DNA from: an uncultured Anaeroplasma sp.
Lineage (GTDB): Bacteria > Bacillota_I > Bacilli_A > Acholeplasmatales > Anaeroplasmataceae
Direction of reading: 5' to 3'
Length of the DNA stretch: 45,802 bases
NCBI GenBank assembly: GCA_934216145.1
Contig: CAKQBG010000009.1
Location: 1-45,802 of the forward strand
The notes beneath the pieces were generated by a model. The model saw nothing but the letters and a program-made list of their open reading frames with translations, ran no database searches and had not been told where the DNA came from. Positions 7,762-17,281 of the stretch are shown here, in pieces. The position numbers and the translations under genes were made by a program. Within the stretch, counting starts at the first letter, position 1; each line of letters opens with the position of its first letter.

Positions 7762-10700
7762 TTTATTTTGCAATCCTCACTTTTCTTTCTTTTATCTTTA
7801 TATTCACAAATTTCTATTGCAACAATGCTACCTACATATGTAGCTATACCAAGTGATGCAGCAACATAAATAATGATCTTTGCAACATTAAGCTGCTTAA
7901 TCCATAAAGGTGTTATTGAACGATAAATAGTTGATGAATCAATACCATTCATTGCATTACTATTAACGACAACATACAATATTCTATGAGTTTCCTCACG
8001 CATTGCATTTGCAAGCTTACCATAGCCCTCCTTGTACTTATACAATGGAGATTTTTCAGCAGTAGAGGCCTTATCACCATCTGGTAAAGCTGAACCACCT
8101 AAAATACCACCAACAAGGTCCATATAGCCATCTTGCCAATAATCTGATACAGCAAAGCCCTCCATACCAAATTCATCTCTTAATACAGTATTAATAAATC
8201 CTTGCTGACTTGTCCATGTCAAACCAATTCTATTAAAGCCAGTCATAACATTTTCAGCATTAGCTTCCTCTATTGCAATTTGGAATGAACGTAAATAAAT
8301 TTGTCTTATAGCTTGTTCATTACACCAGGTATTTACACCTTCTCTATTTTTTTCTTGCTCATTTAAAATAGCATGCTTCATGTAAACATAAACACCTTTT
8401 TTATGAATACCCTTTACTTGTGATGAAGCTATATAGCCTGATAAAACACTATCCTCACCATAATACTCAAAGGCACGACCATTGTATGCACCACGATGAA
8501 TATTAACACCTAAACCATATAAGCCAGAATAACCAGCCCATAAGCAATCTTCACCAATAGACTCACCTAATTCCTCAACGAGCTTATCATTCATAGTTGC
8601 GGCAATAATTGCAGCACATGGATATTGAATAGGAGATGAATCCTGATCTGGATCATCATATAAAAATGCATATCTATTTACAGCTGAATTTGCATTATCA
8701 TTATATTTATATGTAGAACCACCAACTGGACCTAATGCTCCATTACCATCAATTGTTTCTGATTTTGAAATTGAATCAATACCACTAGTTTTTCTTAATC
8801 CGTTAGATAATAAAAATACCATTTCATCCCATGTTATCTGATCTAATAAATCATCCCATCTTGGATCGTTATAATCAACATGCTCAAGTTTTCCATCAGC
8901 ACCAATTGTTAATAATGATGCAAGTGTCAATCCATTATTTTTTCCAAAAGTTGGATATTTAACATCATCCTTTTGAATTGAATCAGCAGTCTTTTTAGCA
9001 TCCTTAACCATTTCAGAATTTGTATTAATTACAACATAATTACTTAATTTTGCTTGTGACTCACTTATTCCATACTTAACTGTATTTCCCCAATTAGAAC
9101 GTGAAATATATGTAACAGAATTATCACCTTTATTTTCATATAGGTTCAAATCTGCATTGTCAAATTGATTTGTAATTTTATTATTTGTCTTTTTGCTTGT
9201 TGAATATTTTTGATTATCAAATTCTTTATCAACTGAATAAACAAGACTCTTATCTCCAGATGAAGTCATTTTAGAAGAATTAACATTAACACCCTTATTC
9301 TTTTTAGCCTCTAAAATATTATTAATAGCATTATTTGCATTTTTAGCTGCTGTCAAATAATAAGTACCCGCATCTAAAATATAAGTCTTAGCATTATGAG
9401 AATCATAGCTTGAAAGCCATCTACCATCAACACTTACATTTAATTCCTCAGACTTTCCAGGTGCAAGAATATCAGTTTTACTATATCCAACTAAATCAAC
9501 AGCTGACTTTTCAATACCATTTTGAACATCATATTCAGTATAAGGCTGTTGAGCATAAATTTGAACACTTTCCTTACCACTAACATTACCGACATTTTTA
9601 ACAGTAACTGATACTAAATACTTGTCATCATTCTCATCATACTTAACCTTAAAATTAGAATATTCAAAATTAGTATAGCTTAGGCCATATCCAAATGGAT
9701 AAGCAACAACACTGTTGTAATTAAATTCACCAACATTTTCAGTATTTAAAACAACATCCTCATATCTAGTCTCTGTATAACGATATCCAGTATAAATACC
9801 CTCTTGATATACAACATAGTGATTTGACTTTCCACCATTTGCAGTAGAAATTACAGGACCAACATTAGCATAATCACCAAAGTTAGAATAAACTGGATTA
9901 TAGTAATGCTTTTTATAGAAAGTATCTGTAATTTTTCCAGATGGATTTACTTCACCAGATAAAATTTTACCAATTCCCAAGGTTGTAGATGTTCCACCTT
10001 CTCCAACCCATAAAATTGAATCAATATCGTAATTTGCACTATCAATATAATCAGCTTGAACTTGGTTAACTGAATTTAATAGAACAATAATTTTTTTAAT
10101 TTTTCCACTAGCCTTTAAAGACTTTAAATTCTTTAACACATCAATTTCAGTAGGAGAAAGTTCAAGATAATTACCATTGCTATAATCAGTTCTACTTCCA
10201 CCTGTAGCTATTAAATCAGTTGCCTCTGTACCATATCTTGATAATACAAATATACCTGCTTCAGCTTCATTGTTCTTTGAATTTGTACCTATGTCAGACC
10301 ACTTTGCATCATTTATAGTATATTTAGCTGCATCAGAGCTTGTATTAGTAGTATGATCACCAAAATACTGCTTATTATTACTATACCAATTCCATAAATC
10401 TGAATTTACAACAAATCCAGAAGACTCTAAGCCTTCCTTTAAAGATATAAATTCTGAATTCTTAGCAAATGATGATCCACCACCAGAATATATATAATTT
10501 ACTGAACTACTACTATATAAATTAATTTTCGCACCCTTTGATAAAGGTAGAGCATTATTTGTATTCTTTAGAAGAACAGCACCCTCTTCTGTTATTTTAG
10601 AAGTTATATTCTTGGCATTTTCCTTTAACTCCTCAATACTTTCATAATCTGATGGATGGTATAAAGTATCAATATCAGAATTAGGATTTTGAATTATTTC

Positions 10701-10838
10701 TTGATTTGCTTGACCCAAAAATGCTGTAATAGCACCTGCATTATCTAATGCGATTTTACTACCTGCAATAGCAACACCCATCACAACAACCATTACATTA
10801 GTATATATTTTGGAAATGAAATTTATTTTTTTTAGCAT
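7758..10838 (-). CDS. Membrane-anchored GH3 glycoside hydrolase, domain-permuted
   Basis: A 1026-residue family GH3 enzyme (beta-glucosidase/xylosidase type). The domain order is swapped. The GH3 C-terminal alpha/beta sandwich comes first (about 75-390, with EEGAVLLKNTNNALPLSKG and AYPFGYGLSYTNFEYSNF). A fibronectin-III-like domain follows (about 390-510), and the TIM-barrel N-domain comes last (about 640-930). In the barrel, NGRAFEYYGEDSVLSG and YMKHAILNEQEKNRE bind substrate, and D899 in GFAVSDYWQDG is the probable nucleophile. Hydrophobic segments at residues 15-33 and about 985-1010 suggest anchors at both ends with the enzyme outside. The permuted order is known from ruminal and gut Bacillota. 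The substrate is unknown; GH3 may remove glucose or xylose from a glucuronate-bearing glycan. Confidence 0.9.
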   Translation of the reverse strand: MLKKINFISKIYTNVMVVVMGVAIAGSKIALDNAGAITAFLGQANQEIIQNPNSDIDTLYHPSDYESIEELKENAKNITSKITEEGAVLLKNTNNALPLSKGAKINLYSSSSVNYIYSGGGSSFAKNSEFISLKEGLESSGFVVNSDLWNWYSNNKQYFGDHTTNTSSDAAKYTINDAKWSDIGTNSKNNEAEAGIFVLSRYGTEATDLIATGGSRTDYSNGNYLELSPTEIDVLKNLKSLKASGKIKKIIVLLNSVNQVQADYIDSANYDIDSILWVGEGGTSTTLGIGKILSGEVNPSGKITDTFYKKHYYNPVYSNFGDYANVGPVISTANGGKSNHYVVYQEGIYTGYRYTETRYEDVVLNTENVGEFNYNSVVAYPFGYGLSYTNFEYSNFKVKYDENDDKYLVSVTVKNVGNVSGKESVQIYAQQPYTEYDVQNGIEKSAVDLVGYSKTDILAPGKSEELNVSVDGRWLSSYDSHNAKTYILDAGTYYLTAAKNANNAINNILEAKKNKGVNVNSSKMTSSGDKSLVYSVDKEFDNQKYSTSKKTNNKITNQFDNADLNLYENKGDNSVTYISRSNWGNTVKYGISESQAKLSNYVVINTNSEMVKDAKKTADSIQKDDVKYPTFGKNNGLTLASLLTIGADGKLEHVDYNDPRWDDLLDQITWDEMVFLLSNGLRKTSGIDSISKSETIDGNGALGPVGGSTYKYNDNANSAVNRYAFLYDDPDQDSSPIQYPCAAIIAATMNDKLVEELGESIGEDCLWAGYSGLYGLGVNIHRGAYNGRAFEYYGEDSVLSGYIASSQVKGIHKKGVYVYMKHAILNEQEKNREGVNTWCNEQAIRQIYLRSFQIAIEEANAENVMTGFNRIGLTWTSQQGFINTVLRDEFGMEGFAVSDYWQDGYMDLVGGILGGSALPDGDKASTAEKSPLYKYKEGYGKLANAMREETHRILYVVVNSNAMNGIDSSTIYRSITPLWIKQLNVAKIIIYVAASLGIATYVGSIVAIEICEYKDKRKKSEDCKIK

Positions 10839-10850
10839 AATTTCCTCCTA

Positions 10851-11273
10851 TTAATTCTTTGATTGCTTAAGCCATACTGCTACATTACTAATTACACAGG
10901 CAATAAGGTAAAATACTACACTAACCAATACACCTTTATCTATTAGTGATATAGCTTCAGAAGTTACTCCATTATAAAATACGCCTGTAAAATACATATA
11001 TATAGCTTGAATAAACAAAAGAAAGCTTATAAATGTACAAACCCATAATACAATAGGAGAATATTTTGCCGTTTTATTAAATATTAATAATATAACACCT
11101 AAAACCAAGCCAATAATGGCAGGAATGAATACTACACTATTGTAGTATTCAGATAAAATTCCTGTAAAATTTGTTTTGTATAAAACCATTGAAATAATCA
11201 ATAAAATCATTGATACAATTGAGAAATAAAATCCAACAGTTTTATAGCAATTTAGATTAAATTCCTTTTTCAT
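10851..11273 (-). CDS. Small four-helix membrane protein, unknown function
   Basis: A 140-residue protein with four membrane helices (about residues 12-32, 43-64, 71-95 and 110-133) and short charged ends. The ribosome site GAGGTG precedes the ATG. It sits between the Ig-like lipoprotein (20-base gap) and the GH3 gene (12-base gap), inside the operon. No motif ties it to a known transporter; it could be a partner of the membrane-anchored GH3 enzyme. Confidence 0.65.
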   Translation of the reverse strand: MKKEFNLNCYKTVGFYFSIVSMILLIISMVLYKTNFTGILSEYYNSVVFIPAIIGLVLGVILLIFNKTAKYSPIVLWVCTFISFLLFIQAIYMYFTGVFYNGVTSEAISLIDKGVLVSVVFYLIACVISNVAVWLKQSKN

Positions 11274-11293
11274 AAATCACCTCAACATAACTA

Positions 11294-13459
11294 TTACGCT
11301 TCAGTTTTTTCAAATACAGGTGTAATTTCAAAATTACCTATAGATTTAAATTTAATTTGGAATGGATTTTTATCATTAGTAGTAAATGTAAATTCAATTT
11401 TATTCACACCATTTTTTAAAGTTATTGTTTCAGCACTACTAACATTACCGCCCTTAATTTCAATAGTAGCATCACCCTCTCCAGTATAATTAATGATTAA
11501 AGTAACCTTATATTCACCACTCTGTGTTGGTTGATATCTTAAATATGCAAAATTTGAACCACTTGCTCCGACCTTAGATATATTAATATTAATCTTATTT
11601 TCTTCTTTATTATATGTTGGGTTTTCAGCCACTTCAGCCTGAGCTGATTCAAGAAGATAATACCAATTATCTGGATTATTTATAACTACACCATTCTTTC
11701 CGCCATCATTTAAATCAACAATATTATCATCAAGAACAGTTAGCTTACATGTTACAGTTTCACCATTATATGTAGCTGTAATATCACATGTACCTCTCTT
11801 TAAAGCGGTTACTACTCCACCTTCTACTATTGCTACTTCATTATCAGATGATGTCCAAACAGCTTCTAAATTCTCAACTCCAGGTTTAGTAACTGTTAAT
11901 GTGTAAGTTTTATTTGTTGTAACATTAAGCTCTAATTCTTCATTTGAAATTGTAAGCTTATTTGCTTCAGAATTAACTACAGTAACATCACATTCAGCAG
12001 ATTCACTTCCACAAATTGCTGTAATCTTTGTAGTACCCTCTTTTAATGCTTTTACAACACCATTTTCTACTGTTGCGACAGTTTCATCTGATGATGTCCA
12101 AGTAATTTCTGGATTATCATTACTAGGAACAGTTGCAGTTAATGTCATTTCCTTTGTACCATTTAAATCAAGCTCAAGTTTAGATTCAGATAATCTCATC
12201 TTCTCAACTTCGCCAGTTTTTTCAATGATAGGAATTACATAATAGTTAGCTGCAGCCTTGATTTTAATTTGATATGGTGATGATAAGTTTGAAGTAAATT
12301 CAGTTGGAATTACTGTTAATCCCTTACTATATTCAGTATCAGGACCACCATTAATTGAAATCAATGTGTCTTCACTAGAATATAAATACAACTTAACACT
12401 ATAAATATAGTCACCAACACTATCAGGCTGATAACGTAAATAGAACATATTTGGACCTGCAATAGTACCATCATCTTTACCAACATGAGTTACATTAGCT
12501 GCAATTAAACCATTATCAATTGAAGGAATTTCTGAAACTGTAACTAAATCAGATTCTAATAGATAATACCAATTACCTGGATTAGCAACTGTCTCAACCT
12601 TCTTACCAGTAAGTAATTCAGTTTTTTCTTCACCTTTTCCTTTAACAATTACAACACATGTAGCAACAATGTTATCTTCCTCTGATTTTAAAGTTATTGT
12701 AGCCATTCCTTTTTTCAAGCCTACAACTTCACCATTTTCAATAGAAACTATGCTATCATCTGATGTTGAATATACTGCATCAGCACTTAATTCACCCTTA
12801 ACCTCAAGCTTCTTTGACTCATTAATCTCAATAACCTCAGTTGCATTTAGGCTAAAGTAATTCTTAAAAATGTTAACAATACAAGTTGCCTCTAAATCGC
12901 CACTTTTTGCAGTAATAGTAACAGTACCAGCCTTGATTGCTGTAACTACACCACCTTCTACTGTAGCAATTGTTTCATCTGATGATGTCCAAGTAATTGA
13001 TGCATCATCTGTTATAGTAGCCTTAATAACACCTGTTTTACTTTCACTCATTGAAATTGTCATCTCACTCTTATCAAGAGTAAGTGACTTGTTAAGAACA
13101 ACTACCTTACATGTTTTTGTTGCTAAAACCTTAGCAGATCCCTTTTTCTTTACACTAACTGTTATTTCAACATTACCAGGCTTTAACGCAGTTATTAAAC
13201 CCTTACTAACAGTTGCAATTTCTTTGTCACTTGAAGACCATGTGAATAAATACAAATTATTATTATTTGTATTTGCAGTTAAAGTTTTTGTTTGGTTAAT
13301 ATTTATTGATAAACTTTCATCAGATAATGTTAAATTAACATCATCAACCTCCCCTGATGGTGGAGTATCGTTTTTGCCATTAGTACAGCTTGTAACAGCA
13401 CCAAGTCCACAACATAAAATTGTTGCTAATGCAAACATCTTAATAAATTTCTTTTTCAT
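11294..13459 (-). CDS. Surface lipoprotein with five Big_2 domains and two repeated C-terminal-type modules
   Basis: A 721-residue lipoprotein with lipobox VTSC (Cys25). Five bacterial Ig-like Big_2 domains cover about residues 41-122, 124-197, 201-273, 421-495 and 500-576, each with the signature (T/S)WTSSDExVATVExGVVxA and GTxxITA. Two copies of another module of about 130 residues lie at 284-415 and 585-718. Both begin NWYYLLES, contain YLRYQP and a GDYxxxV/GEYKVTL strand, and end in a PYQIK/PFQIK plus IxPxxEK pattern. These modules look like beta-sandwich, carbohydrate-binding-like domains, but I do not recognise the family. The operon context suggests a glycan-capture protein at the cell surface. 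The gap to the GH2 gene is 10 bases. Confidence 0.82.
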   Translation of the reverse strand: MKKKFIKMFALATILCCGLGAVTSCTNGKNDTPPSGEVDDVNLTLSDESLSININQTKTLTANTNNNNLYLFTWSSSDKEIATVSKGLITALKPGNVEITVSVKKKGSAKVLATKTCKVVVLNKSLTLDKSEMTISMSESKTGVIKATITDDASITWTSSDETIATVEGGVVTAIKAGTVTITAKSGDLEATCIVNIFKNYFSLNATEVIEINESKKLEVKGELSADAVYSTSDDSIVSIENGEVVGLKKGMATITLKSEEDNIVATCVVIVKGKGEEKTELLTGKKVETVANPGNWYYLLESDLVTVSEIPSIDNGLIAANVTHVGKDDGTIAGPNMFYLRYQPDSVGDYIYSVKLYLYSSEDTLISINGGPDTEYSKGLTVIPTEFTSNLSSPYQIKIKAAANYYVIPIIEKTGEVEKMRLSESKLELDLNGTKEMTLTATVPSNDNPEITWTSSDETVATVENGVVKALKEGTTKITAICGSESAECDVTVVNSEANKLTISNEELELNVTTNKTYTLTVTKPGVENLEAVWTSSDNEVAIVEGGVVTALKRGTCDITATYNGETVTCKLTVLDDNIVDLNDGGKNGVVINNPDNWYYLLESAQAEVAENPTYNKEENKININISKVGASGSNFAYLRYQPTQSGEYKVTLIINYTGEGDATIEIKGGNVSSAETITLKNGVNKIEFTFTTNDKNPFQIKFKSIGNFEITPVFEKTEA

Positions 13460-13469
13460 ATTTTTCTCC

Positions 13470-15377
13470 TTATACCCAGTTTTGTGATTTGTTTTTAGAT
13501 AAAATATAATTTTTATCTTTTTCTTTTACCTTGTAAAAAATTGCATTATCAGAAACATCATTATTAACTACTTTAATCTTATTCACCTCACTCATCTTAA
13601 TCCTACATTTTAATATTTTTTCGCCATTAAGCTTTTTAATTAGTTTGTCATTTAAATACAAATCAACGCTTTTTAAATTAGTGTAAACCTTTATAATCAT
13701 GCTCTTTCCTTCACGATTAGAATATCTCTTACCACAGATATGTATAAATGGATCATTAGACCAATAAGCCTTATATAGATAAAAACTATCCTTTTTTATC
13801 TCTCTATCAAAAGTTACTAAGCCCTTATGATTCATACCAGGCTCACCACCTTGATTTCTTGCATCAGCTGCAAAATCAAACATATTCCAAACATATGTTC
13901 CCCACATGAAAGGATATTTTTTAAAGCATTTTAGCATATATTCATGATACTTTGCTTGATATTCCTCAGTATGATCACCGCGTCTAGGATGCTTGCTATG
14001 TAAATTAGGCATTCCCTCAGCACCATATTCTGAAAATGATAATGGTCTTTTTTTATTAATTAAATGATAAAATCTTATCCATAAATCATTTAAAATAAAT
14101 CCTGGAACATACCATCCAAGATATAAATTCCATCCGACCAAATCTGTAATTTTTGTTACAGGATGATTCATCGTACACATTGCATAATTTGCAATTGTAG
14201 TCAATCTATTTGGGTCTAATTCCTTACAAAGATTATTTAATTTTTTATGATTATTAATCATATCCTTACGATGATTATCCTTAATTGTTATTTCATTTGA
14301 AATTCCCCACATACATATAGATGGATGATTATAATTTTGAATTATAAGCTCCTTCATTTGAGAAATTGTATTTTCATTTCCATTAACTAAATGCTCTGAA
14401 ATATAGGGAATTTCAGCCCAAACAATCATTCCATATGTATCACATAAATCATAAAAATACTGATTATGCTGATAATGTGCAAGTCTTATTGTATTAGCTC
14501 CAACCTCTTTGATTAATTTCATATCATTCAACATTATTTTTTCATCAATTGCATTTCCTAATTTTTTAAAATCCTGATGTCTTGAAACTCCATGAAGAGG
14601 GTAGCTTTTACCATTTAGAAAAAATCCCTTAGTAGAATCAACGTAAAACTCTCTTATACCACAATTAATTGTTATTTCATCAATTAAAACTTCATTTTCA
14701 ACAATTTTAAAAGTTAGAGTATATAAATATGGATTATTTACACCATCCCACAAGATGGGATTTTTAACATTTATAGTTGCCTTTTTACCATTAACTATTG
14801 CAATTACATTTTTGTTTTTATCCTTAAGCTCAACAACAATATTATCAGAATTTGCAAAGGCTTCTGTATAAATATAGGCTTCATCCTTATTAATTTTAGT
14901 ATAATATTTAACACCAAGACCACCATAATAATCAAGCTCAAAATGCTTTTTATTAACAATTAATAAGCTAACATTACGATAAATACCACCATAAAATGTA
15001 AAATCTGCTCTTTGAGGGTAAACTCGATCATTTACTTTATTATCAACCTCTAAAATTAATATATTATGCTCTAATATATCATCTGTAATTCTAACTCTAA
15101 ATGTTGAATACCCACCATCATGAGTCGCTATTTTCTTATTATTTAAATATACAACACAAGATGAATTTACACCATCAAATTGTAAATAAACCTCTTCATC
15201 ATCACTATAATCTGGCTTTAAAAATTTCTTTTGATAAATACATTTACCACGATAATAGTCATTTCCACCATCCTGACCATCAATATTATTCCAAGTATGT
15301 GGTAAATCAACTTTGATAAAATCATTATCCTTATATTTAAAAAGCCAATCATTCATTAATAAAAGACTTCTTCTCAT
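13470..15377 (-). CDS. GH2 glycoside hydrolase, probably a beta-glucuronidase or beta-galactosidase
   Basis: A 635-residue enzyme without a signal peptide, so cytoplasmic. The three GH2 parts are visible: jelly-roll (LPHTWNNIDGQDGGNDYYRG, about 1-140), Ig-like (about 150-245) and TIM barrel (about 250-540). The acid/base is E362 in WGISNEI and the nucleophile E450 in LSFSEYGAEG. N516-H517-K518 fits the NxK carboxylate-binding motif of beta-glucuronidases, but similar NDK triplets also occur in GH2 beta-galactosidases. The neighbouring uxuA-type genes favour beta-glucuronidase. The start is the ATG at 15377, one base after the oxidoreductase stop, with GGAG in front; the longer frame up to 15479 would overlap that gene by 100 bases. 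Confidence 0.85.
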   Translation of the reverse strand: MRRSLLLMNDWLFKYKDNDFIKVDLPHTWNNIDGQDGGNDYYRGKCIYQKKFLKPDYSDDEEVYLQFDGVNSSCVVYLNNKKIATHDGGYSTFRVRITDDILEHNILILEVDNKVNDRVYPQRADFTFYGGIYRNVSLLIVNKKHFELDYYGGLGVKYYTKINKDEAYIYTEAFANSDNIVVELKDKNKNVIAIVNGKKATINVKNPILWDGVNNPYLYTLTFKIVENEVLIDEITINCGIREFYVDSTKGFFLNGKSYPLHGVSRHQDFKKLGNAIDEKIMLNDMKLIKEVGANTIRLAHYQHNQYFYDLCDTYGMIVWAEIPYISEHLVNGNENTISQMKELIIQNYNHPSICMWGISNEITIKDNHRKDMINNHKKLNNLCKELDPNRLTTIANYAMCTMNHPVTKITDLVGWNLYLGWYVPGFILNDLWIRFYHLINKKRPLSFSEYGAEGMPNLHSKHPRRGDHTEEYQAKYHEYMLKCFKKYPFMWGTYVWNMFDFAADARNQGGEPGMNHKGLVTFDREIKKDSFYLYKAYWSNDPFIHICGKRYSNREGKSMIIKVYTNLKSVDLYLNDKLIKKLNGEKILKCRIKMSEVNKIKVVNNDVSDNAIFYKVKEKDKNYILSKNKSQNWV

Positions 15378-15378
15378 T

Positions 15379-16227
15379 TTATACTCCACTATATGATGAG
15401 AAGCCACCATCAATAGGAATACAAACACCAGTAATAAATGATGCAGCTTCACTTGATAATAAGAATAATGTTGCACCAACTAAATCATCAACAACACCAA
15501 AGCGTCCCATAGGTGTTGCAGCTAAAATCTTACCAGTTCTTGCTGTTGGTGTTCCATCTGGATTCCATAATAATTTTTCATTTTGCTTTGTTGAAAAGAA
15601 TCCTGGTGCAATCGCATTAACTCTAATTCCAATGTGTGAGAAATGAACTGCTAACCACTGAGTGAAATTTGAAACTGCTGCCTTAGCTCCACTATATGCT
15701 GGAATCTTTGTAAGTGGTGTGTAGGCATTCATTGAAGATATATTTAAAATTGATGAGTCCTTACGTCCTACCATATCCTTAGCGAATACCTGTGTTGGTA
15801 ATAATGTTCCAATAAAATTCAAATTAAATACAAATTCTACACCAGATTGATCTAAATCAAAGAATGTCTTCATTTCCTTAATTGAATCATCTAATTCAGC
15901 ATATTCATTATCTGTAGTTGCACGTGGATTATTTCCACCTGCACCATTAATTAAAATATCACATTTACCAAATTCCTTTAAGACATCTTCATGGCATCTT
16001 TCTAGTGATTCCTTATTTAAAACATTTGCCTCAAAGCCTTTAGCAATTCCACCTTCAGCTCTAATAAGCAAAGCCTCTTTCTCTGCTGCAGCTTCATTTA
16101 AATCTAAAAGTGCAACCTTAGCACCACATGAAGCTACTGCCTTTGCAAGGTGAGAACAAATTACACCACCTGCACCTGTTATAACAACAACTTTATTTTT
16201 TAAATTAATTTCAAAAGGTAATTTCAT
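15379..16227 (-). CDS. uxuB: SDR-family fructuronate reductase (D-mannonate oxidoreductase)
   Basis: A 282-residue short-chain dehydrogenase. The cofactor site is VITGAGGVICSHLAKAVA (residues 15-32), with D42 favouring NAD; NGAGG follows at about 94-98. The catalytic residues are S164/S165, Y178 and K182 (NISSMNAY, YSGAKAA). It resembles the SDR-type UxuB/YjmF of Bacillus subtilis, not the long-chain UxuB of E. coli, and would reduce D-fructuronate to D-mannonate with NADH. Placement four bases after uxuA supports that role. Other SDR sugar oxidoreductases would look alike, so the substrate rests on context. Confidence 0.82.
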   Translation of the reverse strand: MKLPFEINLKNKVVVITGAGGVICSHLAKAVASCGAKVALLDLNEAAAEKEALLIRAEGGIAKGFEANVLNKESLERCHEDVLKEFGKCDILINGAGGNNPRATTDNEYAELDDSIKEMKTFFDLDQSGVEFVFNLNFIGTLLPTQVFAKDMVGRKDSSILNISSMNAYTPLTKIPAYSGAKAAVSNFTQWLAVHFSHIGIRVNAIAPGFFSTKQNEKLLWNPDGTPTARTGKILAATPMGRFGVVDDLVGATLFLLSSEAASFITGVCIPIDGGFSSYSGV

Positions 16228-16231
16228 ATAT

Positions 16232-17281
16232 TTAGTCCTTCTTTCTAGTGGTTTTATCTAATGTTTCCCAAATTCCATTTATATACATAGCGCCAAGAGC
16301 TCTATCATATAGTCCATATCCTGGCTTCGCATTTTCATCCCAAATCATTCTTCCATGATCAGGTCTTATATACTTATCATATCCTACATCATGTAAAGCC
16401 TTTGTAATCTCTACCATATCAAGTGAACCACAATACGAATAATGAGCTGATTCCTCAAAAGAATGTGGACCAACTTGTAAAACATTTCTTAAATGAGCAA
16501 AATGAATTCTATCCATTAAAGCATATTTTTTAATCATTTTAACAATATCATTGTCCTTAGTTGAGCCTAATGAGCCTGTACAAAATGTCAATCCATTATA
16601 GTGATTATCAACAAGTGATAAAAATCTGTCAAGGTTTTTTTCGCAGGTAATAATTCTAGGAATCCCAAATATAGACCAAGCAGGGTCATCAGGGTGAATA
16701 GCCATTAAAACATCACTTTCTTCTGCAACAGGAATAATTTCTTCTAAAAATAGCTTTAAATTATTCCATAGTCCCTCTTCACCAAGCTTTTTATAAGCCT
16801 CAATTAACTCTTTAACCTCACTAGGTTTATATGATGAATCCCAGCCTGGTAAGCTCAACTTAGTAGGATCCATCTTATTTACATCTTCCTCATAATAGAC
16901 TAAAGCCTTTGAGCCATCCTTAAGCTCATGATCAAGCTGACTTCTTGTCCAATCAAATATTGGCATAAAATTATAACAAATACATTTGATGCCATTACGA
17001 CCTAGCATTCTAATATTTTCCTTAAAATTTTCTATATGTCTACGATAATCACCTGTTCTTAGCTTAATGTCTTCACTAACTGGTACTGATTCAATTACCT
17101 CCATACTTAAACCATATGAGTTAATGTAATTTTTTAATTTAACTATTTCATCCTCTGGCCAAGCCTCTCCAACTGCTACAGTATATAATGCTGTAACAAC
17201 ACCTGACATTCCAGGAATTTGTCTAATATAATTTAAAGTATTTTTATCATCATAGCCATACCATCTAAAAGTCATCTTCAT
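16232..17281 (-). CDS. uxuA: Mannonate dehydratase
   Basis: A 349-residue enzyme, normal length for UxuA. It dehydrates D-mannonate to 2-keto-3-deoxy-D-gluconate using a Mn2+ ion. It begins with MTFRWYG. The likely metal ligands are H196 (AIHPDDP), C234 (FCTGSLGS), H263 (AHLRNV) and D308 (RPDHGRMIWDE). The ATG overlaps the symporter stop codon (ATGA), so translation is coupled. The next pathway steps, 2-keto-3-deoxygluconate kinase and aldolase, and the uronate isomerase, are not in this window. Confidence 0.95.
   Translation of the reverse strand: MKMTFRWYGYDDKNTLNYIRQIPGMSGVVTALYTVAVGEAWPEDEIVKLKNYINSYGLSMEVIESVPVSEDIKLRTGDYRRHIENFKENIRMLGRNGIKCICYNFMPIFDWTRSQLDHELKDGSKALVYYEEDVNKMDPTKLSLPGWDSSYKPSEVKELIEAYKKLGEEGLWNNLKLFLEEIIPVAEESDVLMAIHPDDPAWSIFGIPRIITCEKNLDRFLSLVDNHYNGLTFCTGSLGSTKDNDIVKMIKKYALMDRIHFAHLRNVLQVGPHSFEESAHYSYCGSLDMVEITKALHDVGYDKYIRPDHGRMIWDENAKPGYGLYDRALGAMYINGIWETLDKTTRKKD

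Noticed and set aside
12870..13487. A 205-residue plus-strand open frame opposite the Big_2 lipoprotein
   Set aside because: It is an antisense shadow. The minus-strand frame has a signal peptide, lipobox and five recognisable domains, while this one has no motif or ribosome site.
15378..15479. A longer start for the GH2 gene
   Set aside because: It would add 34 residues without similarity to GH2 and overlap the oxidoreductase gene. The ATG at 15377 has a ribosome site and begins with a normal GH2 N-terminus.
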